From NCBI GenBank assembly GCA_903945325.1, contig CAJAVE010000201.1:1-32656 (forward strand): DNA of 32,656 nt. The letters run 5' to 3'. The stretch comes from an uncultured beta proteobacterium (GTDB taxonomy: Bacteria; Pseudomonadota; Gammaproteobacteria; Burkholderiales; Burkholderiaceae_C). Positions 16,069 through 24,485 of this stretch are shown here, piece after piece. Under the pieces are notes generated by a model, which had not been told where the DNA came from, made no database searches, and saw only the letters and a list, made by a program, of their open reading frames with translations. A program made the translations under genes and the position numbers. Each line of letters starts with the position of its first letter. The stretch's first letter is position 1.

Positions 16069-16968
16069 TCAGGTGCTGGCCCAGGGCACGGCCTGCGCCA
16101 GCGGCGTCTGTTCGGATTCATCGGGCTGCAGCGGGTCCTGGCCGGTGGCCTGACCGTCGACGCCGAGCTTTGAACGGACGGGCCGCGGCAACGGAAGCGG
16201 TATGGCAAACCGCTGGGGACTGGATGGGCACATTCCGCAGACCGCCTCGTCTTCACGGCCGAAGAACTGGACCAGTTCAGCATCACTGCAATCGGATTCC
16301 AGCGGCTTGTAGGCAAGATACGGCTTCCAGCTGTCGGAGAGCCCGTACTTGGCGTTCTGCAGTTTGAGGTAGGCCAGTGGCCCGCACTTCCATATCTTTT
16401 CTTCAAATATCTGGGGGCAACGCCTGGCGGGACAGCGTTCCCAGCTCTGGCGCGGCTGGCCATCCTGGAAGGGTTCCATGGCGGCACCGAAGCCGTGGTA
16501 ACGACGTGTCCAGTTGTTGAATGACGGCGTGGTTTCCACGCGTATGCCGAACTCTCTTTTCCAGGCCTTGAGCAGCTCCAGTTGCGGGTTCAGCCTGGCC
16601 CGGTACTCAGGCGAATCATGGTGCACGGACAAATAAATGCCATGGTTGCGGGCCGCTTGCAGCGCACCCGGCAGGTCTGGGTGGCGGTTCAGGAAGAACC
16701 CGTTGGTCACGAGTCGAAGGTGGGAAGAAGGCCAGTACTTGCGCACCAAGGTCACAAAGGCCGCCAGCTCCGGATGGATGGTGGGTTCGCCACCCAGCAC
16801 GGAAAAGACTCTCGGCCGCAAGCGCGCACTCCATAGCGCCATCCAGCGTTCGGCTTCAGCCAGGTCGAGCAGTCCCTTGTGATTTTGGTTGGAGTAGTGT
16901 GAGCAGCTCTCGCAAGTGAGGTTGCAGACATGGGCGACATGAATTTCGAGATTGGCGATTTCTAGCAT
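16069..16968 (-). CDS. Radical SAM protein of unknown substrate
   Basis: A 299-residue protein with the radical SAM [4Fe-4S] motif CNLTCESC (Cys15, Cys19, Cys22) and the glycine-rich SAM-binding motif VLGGEPTIHPEL near residue 57. C-terminal cysteines (WERCPARRCPQ, IWKCGPL, CSDAEL, CGMCPSS) suggest one or two auxiliary Fe-S clusters of SPASM type. ATG 16968 has AGGA about seven bases upstream. The last 40 residues are low in homology character and end nine bases from the tctA relic, so the native C-terminus may have been altered. No peptide precursor or glycosyltransferase partner is adjacent. Related proteins modify peptides or sugars, but I cannot name the substrate. Confidence 0.82.
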   Translation of the reverse strand: MLEIANLEIHVAHVCNLTCESCSHYSNQNHKGLLDLAEAERWMALWSARLRPRVFSVLGGEPTIHPELAAFVTLVRKYWPSSHLRLVTNGFFLNRHPDLPGALQAARNHGIYLSVHHDSPEYRARLNPQLELLKAWKREFGIRVETTPSFNNWTRRYHGFGAAMEPFQDGQPRQSWERCPARRCPQIFEEKIWKCGPLAYLKLQNAKYGLSDSWKPYLAYKPLESDCSDAELVQFFGREDEAVCGMCPSSPQRFAIPLPLPRPVRSKLGVDGQATGQDPLQPDESEQTPLAQAVPWAST

Positions 16969-17130
16969 GCGCGGGTCCTGCCAAGGCTACAGATACAACA
17001 GATAGGCGTTTCAACCACATGGGGCCAAGTATCGCAGCTTGAGAGTGCCCTCAACCCGCGTGAAACACTTGAATTGATCGCTGCTTACGCAGACTCCATG
17101 GGGTCTAGAGGCCGATTTGACTCATAATTT
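16969..17130. other. Gap between radical-SAM gene and tctA
   Basis: A 162-base non-coding gap. It contains a one-mismatch match to the 12-base end of the dispersed element (17080-17091). It must hold the promoter for the radical-SAM gene and any tctA terminator, but I see no clear -35/-10 pair or hairpin with a T-run. Confidence 0.4.
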
Positions 17131-18648
17131 TCAGTCCTGGGCCTGAATCGGTCTGCGCGACAGCAGCTTGATCAGGCGGGGAACCAGCATGACCGCAACC
17201 ACCACGACCAGGATCGCGAGCGACATCGGGCGCTGCACAAAGATCAGCGCACTGCCCTCGCCAATCGAGATCGCGTTGCGCAGCTGCGCCTCGGCCAACG
17301 GCCCCAGGATCATGCCCACCAGCACCGGCGCGGTGGGGAAGTTGAAGCGCCGCATCACCAAGCCCACCAGACCAATGCCATACAACAGGAACAAATCGAA
17401 CGCGCTCTGGCGCATGCCATAGGCCCCCACCGTGGCGAAGATCAGGATGCCGGCATACAGCTGGGGCTTGGGCACCTTGAGCAGCTTCACCCACAGGCCG
17501 ATCATTGGAAGATTGAGCACCAGCAGCATCACATTGCCGATATAGAGCGAGGCAATCAGCGCCCACACCAGACTGGCTGAGGTGGTAAAGAGCTGTGGCC
17601 CCGGCTGGATGCCGTAGTTCTGGAATGCCCCCAGCAAAATGGCCGTGGTGTTAGAGGTAGGAATGCCCAGGGTCAAGAGCGGAATCAGCGCGGTGGTCAC
17701 AGTGGCGTTGTTGGCCGCCTCAGGGCCGGCCACTCCTTCAATCGCACCCTTGGAACCGAATTCGGCCTTGTGCTCGCCACTGGCCAGCTTCTTCTCGGTG
17801 GCGTAACTCAGGAAGGTGGGGATCTCGGTGCCGCCAGCCGGGATGCAGCCAAATGGCGCGCCAATGGCGGTGCCGCGCAGCCAGGCGGGGATGGAGCGCT
17901 TCCAGTCGCTGGCGGTCATCGTCACCCGGCTCATGCGGTTCTCGCTGTCGACGGTCTTGCCTTCAAACAGCACTGCGTGCATGGCTTCGGCGACGGCAAA
18001 CAGGCCCACCGCCACCAGCACGATCTCAATGCCATCCATCAGCTCCGGCACACCGCCGGTGTAGCGCACCTGGCCGGTGATCTGGTCCATGCCCACCAGC
18101 CCGGCGGCCAGGCCCACAAACAGGGCGGTCAGCCCGCGCACCGTGCTCTGGCCCAGCACCGCGCTCACCGTGGTGAAGGCCAGCAGCATCAGCATGAAGT
18201 ATTCCGGCGGCCCCAGCTTGACGGCAAATTCGGCTACCACGGGGGCAAACAGCGTCACGATCACGGTGGCAATGGAGCCCGCGACAAACGAGCCGATCGC
18301 CGCCGTGGCCAGCGCCGCACCGGCGCGGCCGCTCTTGGCCATTTTGTTGCCCTCCATGGCCGTGACCATGGTGGCAGTTTCACCCGGCGTGTTCAGCAGA
18401 ATCGAGGTGGTGGAGCCGCCATACATGGCACCGTAGTAGATGCCGGCAAAGAAAATCATCGACGCCGTGGCCTCCACCTGTGTGGTGATGGGCAGCAGCA
18501 TGGCTACGGCTGTGGCCGGACCAATGCCGGGCAATACACCCACGGCGGTACCCAGTGCGCAACCCACAAACGCCCACAGCAGGTTGACCGGCGTGCCCGC
18601 AGTGGCAAAGCCCTGCATCAGCTGGCCCCAAATGTCCATCGACTCCAT
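17131..18648 (-). CDS. tctA: Tripartite tricarboxylate transporter large permease TctA
   Basis: A 505-residue polytopic inner-membrane protein, the large permease of the TTT family; it works with TctB and the periplasmic TctC to import citrate-like or other carboxylates. The family blocks [17 protein letters not shown] (about residues 40-56), [15 protein letters not shown] and [17 protein letters not shown] are present. ATG 18648 overlaps the tctB stop (TAATG), showing coupling. An in-frame GTG lies at 18657 and an ATG at 18639. A 65-base piece of its 3' end is duplicated at 15996-16060. Confidence 0.93.
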   Translation of the reverse strand: MESMDIWGQLMQGFATAGTPVNLLWAFVGCALGTAVGVLPGIGPATAVAMLLPITTQVEATASMIFFAGIYYGAMYGGSTTSILLNTPGETATMVTAMEGNKMAKSGRAGAALATAAIGSFVAGSIATVIVTLFAPVVAEFAVKLGPPEYFMLMLLAFTTVSAVLGQSTVRGLTALFVGLAAGLVGMDQITGQVRYTGGVPELMDGIEIVLVAVGLFAVAEAMHAVLFEGKTVDSENRMSRVTMTASDWKRSIPAWLRGTAIGAPFGCIPAGGTEIPTFLSYATEKKLASGEHKAEFGSKGAIEGVAGPEAANNATVTTALIPLLTLGIPTSNTTAILLGAFQNYGIQPGPQLFTTSASLVWALIASLYIGNVMLLVLNLPMIGLWVKLLKVPKPQLYAGILIFATVGAYGMRQSAFDLFLLYGIGLVGLVMRRFNFPTAPVLVGMILGPLAEAQLRNAISIGEGSALIFVQRPMSLAILVVVVAVMLVPRLIKLLSRRPIQAQD

Positions 18649-19166
18649 TACAACCACCCGCTTTCGGTCAGACCGGGCAAGTTGATGCCCAAAAATTTGG
18701 TGAACATCCAGTACACCGGTGCGGCAATCAGCAGCGCCACCACGCAGTCAATCAACCAGCTCCGGGCACCCAGTCTGGTCGTGGCCTGGGCGTTGCGAAG
18801 CCCGCGCGCCGCCAGCACAAAACACAGGGCGCAGCTGAACACGAAGCCAATGCGGGTGATCAGGGCCGCATTGAGCAGCATGCCCGCCGACATCCAGGCA
18901 AAGCCAGCCCAATAGGGGTGCTCTCCATCGTGGTCCCCCATGTGCAGGAAGCCGCTGCGCCGGGCCTTGCGAATCAACATGAACCCGCAGCCCCCCAGGG
19001 CAATGGACACCACCCACGGAAGGAAGTTGGGCCCCACCCCGCCGTAGCCGGCGTCCGACGGAATGAACCAGGCGCCCAGTGCCAACAGGAGCGCCAGCAG
19101 CAGCACGCCGACACCCACCAGGGCTTGTAAATACGGCGAATGCTGCGCCGGTCCGTGTGCTCGCAT
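18648..19166 (-). CDS. tctB: Tripartite tricarboxylate transporter small permease TctB
   Basis: A 172-residue small membrane subunit with four predicted hydrophobic segments. The segment ALVGVGVLLLALLLALGAWF is near residue 14, followed by GPNFLPWVVSIALGGCGFML, which is typical of TctB. ATG 19166 has GGAGA seven bases upstream. It sits 20 bases after tctC and its stop overlaps the tctA start, so tctCBA is one operon. Confidence 0.9.
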   Translation of the reverse strand: MRAHGPAQHSPYLQALVGVGVLLLALLLALGAWFIPSDAGYGGVGPNFLPWVVSIALGGCGFMLIRKARRSGFLHMGDHDGEHPYWAGFAWMSAGMLLNAALITRIGFVFSCALCFVLAARGLRNAQATTRLGARSWLIDCVVALLIAAPVYWMFTKFLGINLPGLTESGWL

Positions 19167-19186
19167 GGGGGCGTCTCCTACCGCTC

Positions 19187-20146
19187 TTAAATCATGCCGG
19201 ACTTGACCATGGTCGCGCGCAGCGAAGCAAAGTCATCGTCGACAAACTTCTCGAATGCCGCGCCCGACAGCACGGCCGGTGTCCAGCTGTTCTTTTCCAG
19301 CGCCTCTTCCCAGGCCTTGGTCTTGAGAGCCTTGAGCACCAGATCCGTCAGAGCCTTGCGCTGCTCGGCAGTGATGCCAGGGGCGCCATAGACGCCACGC
19401 CAGTTGCCGATCTCCACGTCCAGGCCCTGCTCCCTCAGCGTGGGCACGTCAACGCCTTTAAGGCGCGTGGCCGAAGTAACACCAATGGCCTTCATCTTGC
19501 CGGCCTTGATGTATTCGGCAAACTCGCTGTAGCCGCTGCCGCCAATGGTCACGTTGCCGCCCAGGATCGCCGCTGTGGCCTCGCCGCCGCCCCGGAATGC
19601 CACGTAATTGATGCGTGCCGGGTCCACGCCAGCGGCACGGGCAATCATGGCGGCCGCAATGTGTTCGGTGGCACCACGCGAACCGCCGCCCCACTTCACA
19701 CTACCAGGGTCTTTCTTCAATTGGGCAACCACGTCGCCAAGGGTCTTGAAGGGCGAGTTGGCCGGCAGCACAAACACGTTGTACTCGCTGGTCATGCGGG
19801 CAATCGGGGTGGCCGCAGTGATGGAGACCGGAGGCTTGCCAGTGATGATGCCGCCCAGCATGACGGCGCCCATCACCATCAGGGCGTTCGGATCGCCCTT
19901 GCTGGCGTTGACAAACTGCGCAAGCCCCAGGGCACCGGCAGCGCCACCCTTGTTCTCAAAGGTCACGGTTTCGGCCGCCTTCGCCTCCAGCAGGGCCTTG
20001 CCCAAGGCACGCCCGGTGGTGTCCCAGCCGCCACCGGGGTTGGCGGGGATCATCATCTTCACGTTGGTGGCGGCACGGGCCGTCAGGGGCAGGCTGGCAG
20101 TTGCGGCCAAGGCCAGCATGGATTTCAGGAACAATTCGCGACGCAT
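19187..20146 (-). CDS. tctC: Tripartite tricarboxylate transporter substrate-binding protein TctC
   Basis: A 319-residue periplasmic binding protein (Bug/TctC family). It has a Sec signal peptide with cleavage probably after ARA (residues 1-25). The family motifs are PANPGGGWDTTGRAL and ENKGGAAGALGLAQFVNA near the ligand pocket. ATG 20146 has GAGGAGA six to seven bases upstream. It is the first gene of tctCBA and is divergent from tctDE across a 107-base shared regulatory region. The ligand is probably citrate or another carboxylate, but Bug proteins vary widely. Confidence 0.92.
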   Translation of the reverse strand: MRRELFLKSMLALAATASLPLTARAATNVKMMIPANPGGGWDTTGRALGKALLEAKAAETVTFENKGGAAGALGLAQFVNASKGDPNALMVMGAVMLGGIITGKPPVSITAATPIARMTSEYNVFVLPANSPFKTLGDVVAQLKKDPGSVKWGGGSRGATEHIAAAMIARAAGVDPARINYVAFRGGGEATAAILGGNVTIGGSGYSEFAEYIKAGKMKAIGVTSATRLKGVDVPTLREQGLDVEIGNWRGVYGAPGITAEQRKALTDLVLKALKTKAWEEALEKNSWTPAVLSGAAFEKFVDDDFASLRATMVKSGMI

Positions 20147-20253
20147 GGATGTCTCCTCTGGTTATTGAAAAACAAACCTATGATGCGAGACCAGCCTGTC
20201 ATTCGGCTGTCCAAAACCCTAGGGGAAACCCCCAAATCCTGTTGCCACGCACC
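20147..20253. promoter_or_regulatory. Divergent regulatory region between tctC and tctD
   Basis: This 107-base gap must drive both the transporter operon and its two-component regulator. A palindromic run, GGGG (20222-20225) and CCCC around AAA, preceded by CCCTA, lies in the tctD-proximal half and is a candidate TctD site. No clear sigma-70 hexamer pair was identified. Confidence 0.4.
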
Positions 20254-20934
20254 ATGCACCTGCTGTTGATTGAAGACGACCTGGCCCTGCGCACCGCACT
20301 GCAGCGCAGCCTGGTGCGCGCATCCATGCGAGTCGATGTGTGCGGTGACGGTGCTGCGGCGCTGGGCGTCTGGAGCACGCTTCTACCCGACGTGGTGGTG
20401 CTGGATTTGAGCCTGCCCGGCAAGGACGGGCTGGACGTGTTGCAGCAGGCGCGCAAGGCAGGGTTGAACACCCCGGTGCTGATCCTGACTGCGCGCGGCA
20501 CGGTGGGGGACCGCATTTTGGGCCTGAACGCCGGTGCCGATGACTACCTGCCAAAACCCTTCGATCTGGATGAACTGGAAGCCCGCGTGCGCGCCCTGCA
20601 CCGCCGCCGCAAGGGCTCGTCACGCAATGATGCGCAAGACCACCCGGCCGTGGGTGCCCTGCGCTATGACCGCGAGAACGGCGCCATCTACCACCAGCAC
20701 CAGGTGCTGGACCTGACACCGCGCGAACTCGCCCTGATGGGCGCGCTCATGGGCAAAGCCGGCCACGCCGTGGCCAAGGAACGCCTGTTCGAGGTGGTCT
20801 TCCCCGGGGAGCTGGAGGTGCAATACGAGGCCATCGAAGTGGTGGTCTATCGCCTGCGCAAGAAACTGACCGGCACCGGCGTGACGCTGATGACCCTGCG
20901 TGGCCTGGGCTACCTGATCAAGGCTGACACCTGA
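20254..20934 (+). CDS. tctD: Response regulator TctD (OmpR/PhoB type)
   Basis: A 226-residue two-domain DNA-binding response regulator. The receiver domain has acidic residues Asp8/Asp9, phosphoacceptor Asp51 (VVVLDLSLPGKDG), Thr79 and Lys101 (YLPKPF). The C-terminal winged helix has LTPRELALMGALM and ends TLRGLGYLIK. ATG 20254 is selected because homology begins at MHLLLIEDD; in-frame upstream sequence overlaps tctC. It is followed two bases after its stop by the tctE kinase. It is expected to activate tctCBA on sensing the carboxylate. Confidence 0.93.
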   Translation: MHLLLIEDDLALRTALQRSLVRASMRVDVCGDGAAALGVWSTLLPDVVVLDLSLPGKDGLDVLQQARKAGLNTPVLILTARGTVGDRILGLNAGADDYLPKPFDLDELEARVRALHRRRKGSSRNDAQDHPAVGALRYDRENGAIYHQHQVLDLTPRELALMGALMGKAGHAVAKERLFEVVFPGELEVQYEAIEVVVYRLRKKLTGTGVTLMTLRGLGYLIKADT

Positions 20935-20935
20935 C

Positions 20936-22378
20936 ATGGCCCCTGCCCTCATCCCATCAACCGCCACGCACCCCACCGCGCTGTCCCTGCGCCGCCATCT
21001 GCTGGTGGGCATTCTGGTACCGATTGCGCTGTTTGTGGTGATCGACACCTACAGCCTGTACCGCCAGGCCCTGCAGGCGGTGAACGTGGCCTATGACCGC
21101 ACACTGCTGGCGTCGGCCAAGGCCATGGGCGACCTGCTGGAAATCGAAGACCAGGGCGGGCAGCCCACCATCCGCGCGCACATTCCCTACTCGGCCCTGG
21201 AGGCCTTTGAGGCCGACAACCGCAGCCGCATGACGTACCGCATATCCGACGCCCAGGGCCAGTGGATCGACGGCGCCAGGGATCTGCCCCAATGGAGCGG
21301 GACCCTGCCCAACCAGGGGCCTTACGCGGCACTGGTCGACTTCTACGACAGCACCTTCCGCGGCGACCCGGTGCGCGTGGCCGTTCTGCTGCACCCGCTG
21401 GCCAACGGGGGCGGCCACGCCATGGCCACCGTGCAAGTGGCCGAAACGCTGGAGCTGCGCCGTGCGCTGGCGCGGCAAATCCTGCTGGAGACGCTGATCC
21501 GCCAACTGCTGCTGATCACTGTCATCACAGCGGTGGTGCTGGTCGTGGTTCAAAGGGTTACCCGCCCGGTTCGAAGACTGAGCGACGTCCTGCGCCAGCG
21601 TGAAGAGGGCGATCTCTCACCGATAGACGCGCCAGATATTCCACTTGAAATACAACCATTGACAGAGGCTACCAACCAGGTCATGCAACGCCTGCAGCAT
21701 GTACTGGACCACCAGAAACGCTTTGTGCGCGATGCGGCCCATCAGTTGCGCACGCCACTGGCAGTGCTTAAAGTACAAGTGCAATCGGCATTGCGCGGGG
21801 ACCTGCCGGCGCCCATTGCCTTGCAGGACATTCAGCAAACAGTCGACCGCGCTACCACTCTGGCCAATCAGATGCTCTCACTGGCCAAAGTGGAGCAGCT
21901 TCGCCAACTGCAGGAGTTTGAAATTCTCGATTGGGCCGAGACCGTGCGCGCAGTTGCGCTGGATGTCTCGCCCCTTGTCGCAGCAAAAGACCTCAATTTT
22001 GAAATCACGACGCAACCATGTCGCGTACAGGCACACGACTGGATGCTGCGCGAACTGACCCGCAATCTGCTGCACAACGCCATCCACCATACGCCCAGGC
22101 ATGGCAACCTGTCAGTCAGCATCCAGCCACAGGCAGAGATGGCGATGTTGACGATCCAGGACACCGGTACCGGCATTGATGACACGCTGCGACAAAGGCT
22201 GTTTCAACCCTTTGCAACCGGAGATACCAAGTCCGGCTCGGGCCTTGGGTTGACAATCGCCCGGGAAATCGTTTTGGCGCTGGGTGGCACCATCCAGCTT
22301 GGCAATCGTACGCACGGCAATGCCGTCATCGGGCTGGATGCCAACATTCAAATTCCGCTCAACAACACTGAACACTGA
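20936..22378 (+). CDS. tctE: Sensor histidine kinase TctE
   Basis: A 480-residue membrane kinase. The first transmembrane segment is about residues 21-38, a periplasmic sensor region (2CSK-N-like) spans to about 188, and the second transmembrane segment is about 189-206. HAMP follows, then the H box with His269 (DAAHQLRTPLAVL), the N box ELTRNLLHNAIHH, G1 DTGTGID and G2 GSGLGLTIAREI. It starts one base after the tctD stop and its stop overlaps the next start (TGATG). It partners TctD and probably senses periplasmic tricarboxylate. Confidence 0.93.
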   Translation: MAPALIPSTATHPTALSLRRHLLVGILVPIALFVVIDTYSLYRQALQAVNVAYDRTLLASAKAMGDLLEIEDQGGQPTIRAHIPYSALEAFEADNRSRMTYRISDAQGQWIDGARDLPQWSGTLPNQGPYAALVDFYDSTFRGDPVRVAVLLHPLANGGGHAMATVQVAETLELRRALARQILLETLIRQLLLITVITAVVLVVVQRVTRPVRRLSDVLRQREEGDLSPIDAPDIPLEIQPLTEATNQVMQRLQHVLDHQKRFVRDAAHQLRTPLAVLKVQVQSALRGDLPAPIALQDIQQTVDRATTLANQMLSLAKVEQLRQLQEFEILDWAETVRAVALDVSPLVAAKDLNFEITTQPCRVQAHDWMLRELTRNLLHNAIHHTPRHGNLSVSIQPQAEMAMLTIQDTGTGIDDTLRQRLFQPFATGDTKSGSGLGLTIAREIVLALGGTIQLGNRTHGNAVIGLDANIQIPLNNTEH

Positions 22379-22782
22379 TGGACAAAACCCGCATCGACAA
22401 GTGGCTCTGGGCCGCGCGCTTCTTCAAGACCCGTTCTCTTGCCACGGAAGCGGTCAACCGGGGACATGTACAAGTGGGCCAACAGGACATAAAACCGTCA
22501 CGTGAAGTACGGCTTGGAGACATGCTCACCATCTGGCAAGCGAAGGTGCCACACACGGTGGTGGTCAAGGGTATCAGCGAGCAGCGTGGCCCCGCTCCTG
22601 TTGCGCAGCAGCTCTACGCCGAGACACCTGAAAGCGTGCAACTGCGCACGCTTGCCGCAGAGAGCCGCCGACTAAGCCCCGAACCCGCCTTGAGCATGGA
22701 ACACGGTCGCCCGACAAAACGCGACAGGCGTGATCTGGAAAAGGGCTGGAACGACCGGTGGAGCGCATCGATCGATCGCTGA
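22378..22782 (+). CDS. hslR: S4-domain RNA-binding protein (Hsp15/HslR-like)
   Basis: A 134-residue basic protein with an N-terminal S4 domain (RIDKWLWAARFFKTRSLATEAVNRGHVQVG, residues 5-34) and a lysine/arginine-rich C-terminal tail (RPTKRDRRDLEKGW). Size and architecture match Hsp15, which binds free 50S subunits carrying nascent chains and helps recycle stalled ribosomes. Its ATG overlaps the tctE stop, so it is translationally coupled to the kinase, though a functional link is unlikely. It converges on tag. Confidence 0.88.
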   Translation: MDKTRIDKWLWAARFFKTRSLATEAVNRGHVQVGQQDIKPSREVRLGDMLTIWQAKVPHTVVVKGISEQRGPAPVAQQLYAETPESVQLRTLAAESRRLSPEPALSMEHGRPTKRDRRDLEKGWNDRWSASIDR

Positions 22783-22790
22783 ACGCCATC

Positions 22791-22811
22791 GGTCAAGGTT
22801 ATGCCTTGACC
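22791..22811. terminator. Hairpin between convergent hslR and tag
   Basis: Perfect eight-base arms GGTCAAGG (22791-22798) and CCTTGACC (22804-22811) with a five-base loop lie in the 57-base gap between converging genes. There is no T-run, so it is probably a bidirectional weak terminator or 3'-end stabiliser. Confidence 0.5.
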
Positions 22812-22839
22812 TGGTCGGCATCGCTTTGGACGGTTAGCT

Positions 22840-23505
22840 TCAAAGCGGTGTCGGCCGCACAGACGGCGACGCGAACTCGCTGCGGGCCACCGATGCCTTG
22901 AGACGTGCTGAACATCCCAGCAGGTGATCGTTGACCAAACCCATCGCCTGCATGAAGGCATACATGGTGGTAGGTCCCACAAAGGTCCAGCCGCGCTTTC
23001 GGAGATCCTTCGATAGGGCAATGGACTCTGCCGAAGTAGTGAGTCCACCCAAAGTCTGGTAAGTGATCTGCTCAGGGCGTTTGCTGGCATCTGGCTCATA
23101 CTGCCAGAAGTACCTGGCCAGCGTGCCGAACTCCTGTCGCATCTGCTGCGCACGCTTTGCGTTGTTGATTGCCGATTCGATCTTGCCCTTGTGTCGAACG
23201 ATACCGGCATCCAGCACCAGGCGCTTGACGTCGGTCTCATCAAACGCGGCAATCCGGTCGATGTCAAACCCGCAAAATGCCAGTCGAAAGGCTTCGCGCT
23301 TGTTGAGAATGGTCAACCAGCTCAAGCCCGCCTGAAACCCTTCCAGGCAGACTTTCTCGAACAGGCGGCTGTCATCGCCAACGGGAATGCCCCATTCCGT
23401 GTCGTGGTAGTGCTGGTATTGGGGCGTAGCCCGGCACCAGACGCAACGGGCAACATGGGTGTCGTCGGTAAAGAGGCCAGTGGGTGCGGATGCGTCATCC
23501 AGCAT
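22840..23505 (-). CDS. tag: DNA-3-methyladenine glycosylase I
   Basis: A 221-residue base-excision repair enzyme that removes 3-methyladenine from alkylated DNA. Tag-family features are the CVWC region (zinc ligand Cys21), YHDTEWG with Glu37 at the conserved acidic position, FEKVCLEGFQAGLSWLTIL with the helix-hairpin-helix region following, and near the C-terminus the remaining zinc ligands in VNDHLLGC. The N-terminus is about 17 residues longer than E. coli Tag. The Shine-Dalgarno sequence before ATG 23505 is weak. It converges on hslR. Confidence 0.93.
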   Translation of the reverse strand: MLDDASAPTGLFTDDTHVARCVWCRATPQYQHYHDTEWGIPVGDDSRLFEKVCLEGFQAGLSWLTILNKREAFRLAFCGFDIDRIAAFDETDVKRLVLDAGIVRHKGKIESAINNAKRAQQMRQEFGTLARYFWQYEPDASKRPEQITYQTLGGLTTSAESIALSKDLRKRGWTFVGPTTMYAFMQAMGLVNDHLLGCSARLKASVARSEFASPSVRPTPL

Positions 23506-23562
23506 GGGAAACTTTCAAAGCGCTGTTGCAGGTCATTATGGTCAAGTCGAAAAGGCTACAGA

Positions 23563-24081
23563 TCATGCCTGTACCAGCGTAGTGACCCGTCTTCTGGTGC
23601 GTTCGCGCAGCGAACACTCACGCAGGGAATCGGCCAGTGCCTCCAGATCGGGAATTCCCAGGAGCTCGACGTTGGCGAAATTCGTATCCGACGAGCGCAG
23701 ATCGAGCAGGCAGTGACCGGCCAGTCGCATGCCCAAGGGCTTGAGAACGTCAAAGTGATCGATACGAAAGAGCTCCACACTTTCTTTGGTCTTGGATAGC
23801 AAACCTTTTTCTACCCGCACCCTTTGGCTGGTGATTTCGTAGTGCGTCGAAAGACTCTGGATCCAGTAGTAGAAGTAGGCGATGCCCAGGGTCAGGGCCA
23901 CCGCAAACCATTGCCAGACCGAGACGATCACTGCGGGATGTCCTGCAAACAGGACGTGTTCGGCTTCAGCCTCTTTCATGGCGGCATGGGCCACCAGATC
24001 GGTATTGCAAAAGCGGCACTTGATGGCTGCGGCCTTGATGGCCTCTGCACAGACAGGGCAGGCTTTTTCGTCTTCGTTCAT
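23563..24081 (-). CDS. Zinc-ribbon and PH-like (bPH2) domain membrane protein
   Basis: A 172-residue protein. The N-terminus is a zinc ribbon with Cys8, Cys11, Cys22 and Cys25 (CPVC and CRFC). A hydrophobic segment at about 52-72 (VSVWQWFAVALTLGIAYFYY) anchors it in the membrane. The following region, HYEITSQRVRVEKGLLSKTKESVELFRIDHFDV, matches the bacterial PH-like domain pattern. ATG 24081. The function is unknown; such proteins are widespread small membrane proteins. It is followed on the same strand by tag with a 57-base gap, so the two may be co-transcribed. Confidence 0.8.
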   Translation of the reverse strand: MNEDEKACPVCAEAIKAAAIKCRFCNTDLVAHAAMKEAEAEHVLFAGHPAVIVSVWQWFAVALTLGIAYFYYWIQSLSTHYEITSQRVRVEKGLLSKTKESVELFRIDHFDVLKPLGMRLAGHCLLDLRSSDTNFANVELLGIPDLEALADSLRECSLRERTRRRVTTLVQA

Positions 24082-24189
24082 GGCAATCTCGGTTGATGCG
24101 GGGTCATTGTGCCGCTGTTGGGCGCATCCATGCGCGGAGCGGTGACCATACTTGAATCAAGCCCTTTTGGGCATATTCGAGGACAAGCC

Positions 24190-24447
24190 ATGAATACCCA
24201 CTCGCAGACACCGACCAACTATACCGCTGAGGATCGCCTCAACGATTTTGACAGAGACCAGCTTCTTGCTGAGGTGGATCTGAAATGGCTGTTTGCGGGC
24301 CAGGGTCACTGGATTGACGCAGCGCAGTTGCATGTCGATCCGCTCTATGCCTCGCAGATCCTCAAGACCGCGATGGATTCGCCGGTGGAGCCTTTGCACA
24401 CGTGTGCGATGGCGGTCAGAGGCCTTAGGGCGGAACACTATTTGTAG
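24190..24447 (+). CDS. Small hypothetical protein
   Basis: An 85-residue acidic protein beginning MNTHSQTPTNYTAEDRLNDF, with the core DLKWLFAGQGHWIDAAQLHVDP. ATG 24190 has GAGGA seven bases upstream, good support for a real gene; an upstream in-frame extension to 24109 lacks this. There is no signal peptide or recognisable catalytic motif. I have the impression that such DLKWL proteins recur in Burkholderiales but cannot name the family. It stands alone on the plus strand between two minus-strand genes. Confidence 0.65.
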   Translation: MNTHSQTPTNYTAEDRLNDFDRDQLLAEVDLKWLFAGQGHWIDAAQLHVDPLYASQILKTAMDSPVEPLHTCAMAVRGLRAEHYL

Positions 24448-24485
24448 GGATTGCGCATCAATTGATCGACGTAGTGCCGGTTCGG

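Noticed and set aside
17770..18915. 381-codon plus-strand open frame
   Set aside because: Antisense to tctA and tctB; rich in His/Gln/Gly/Arg as expected for a shadow frame.
19079..20269. 396-codon plus-strand open frame
   Set aside because: Antisense to tctC; no family features.
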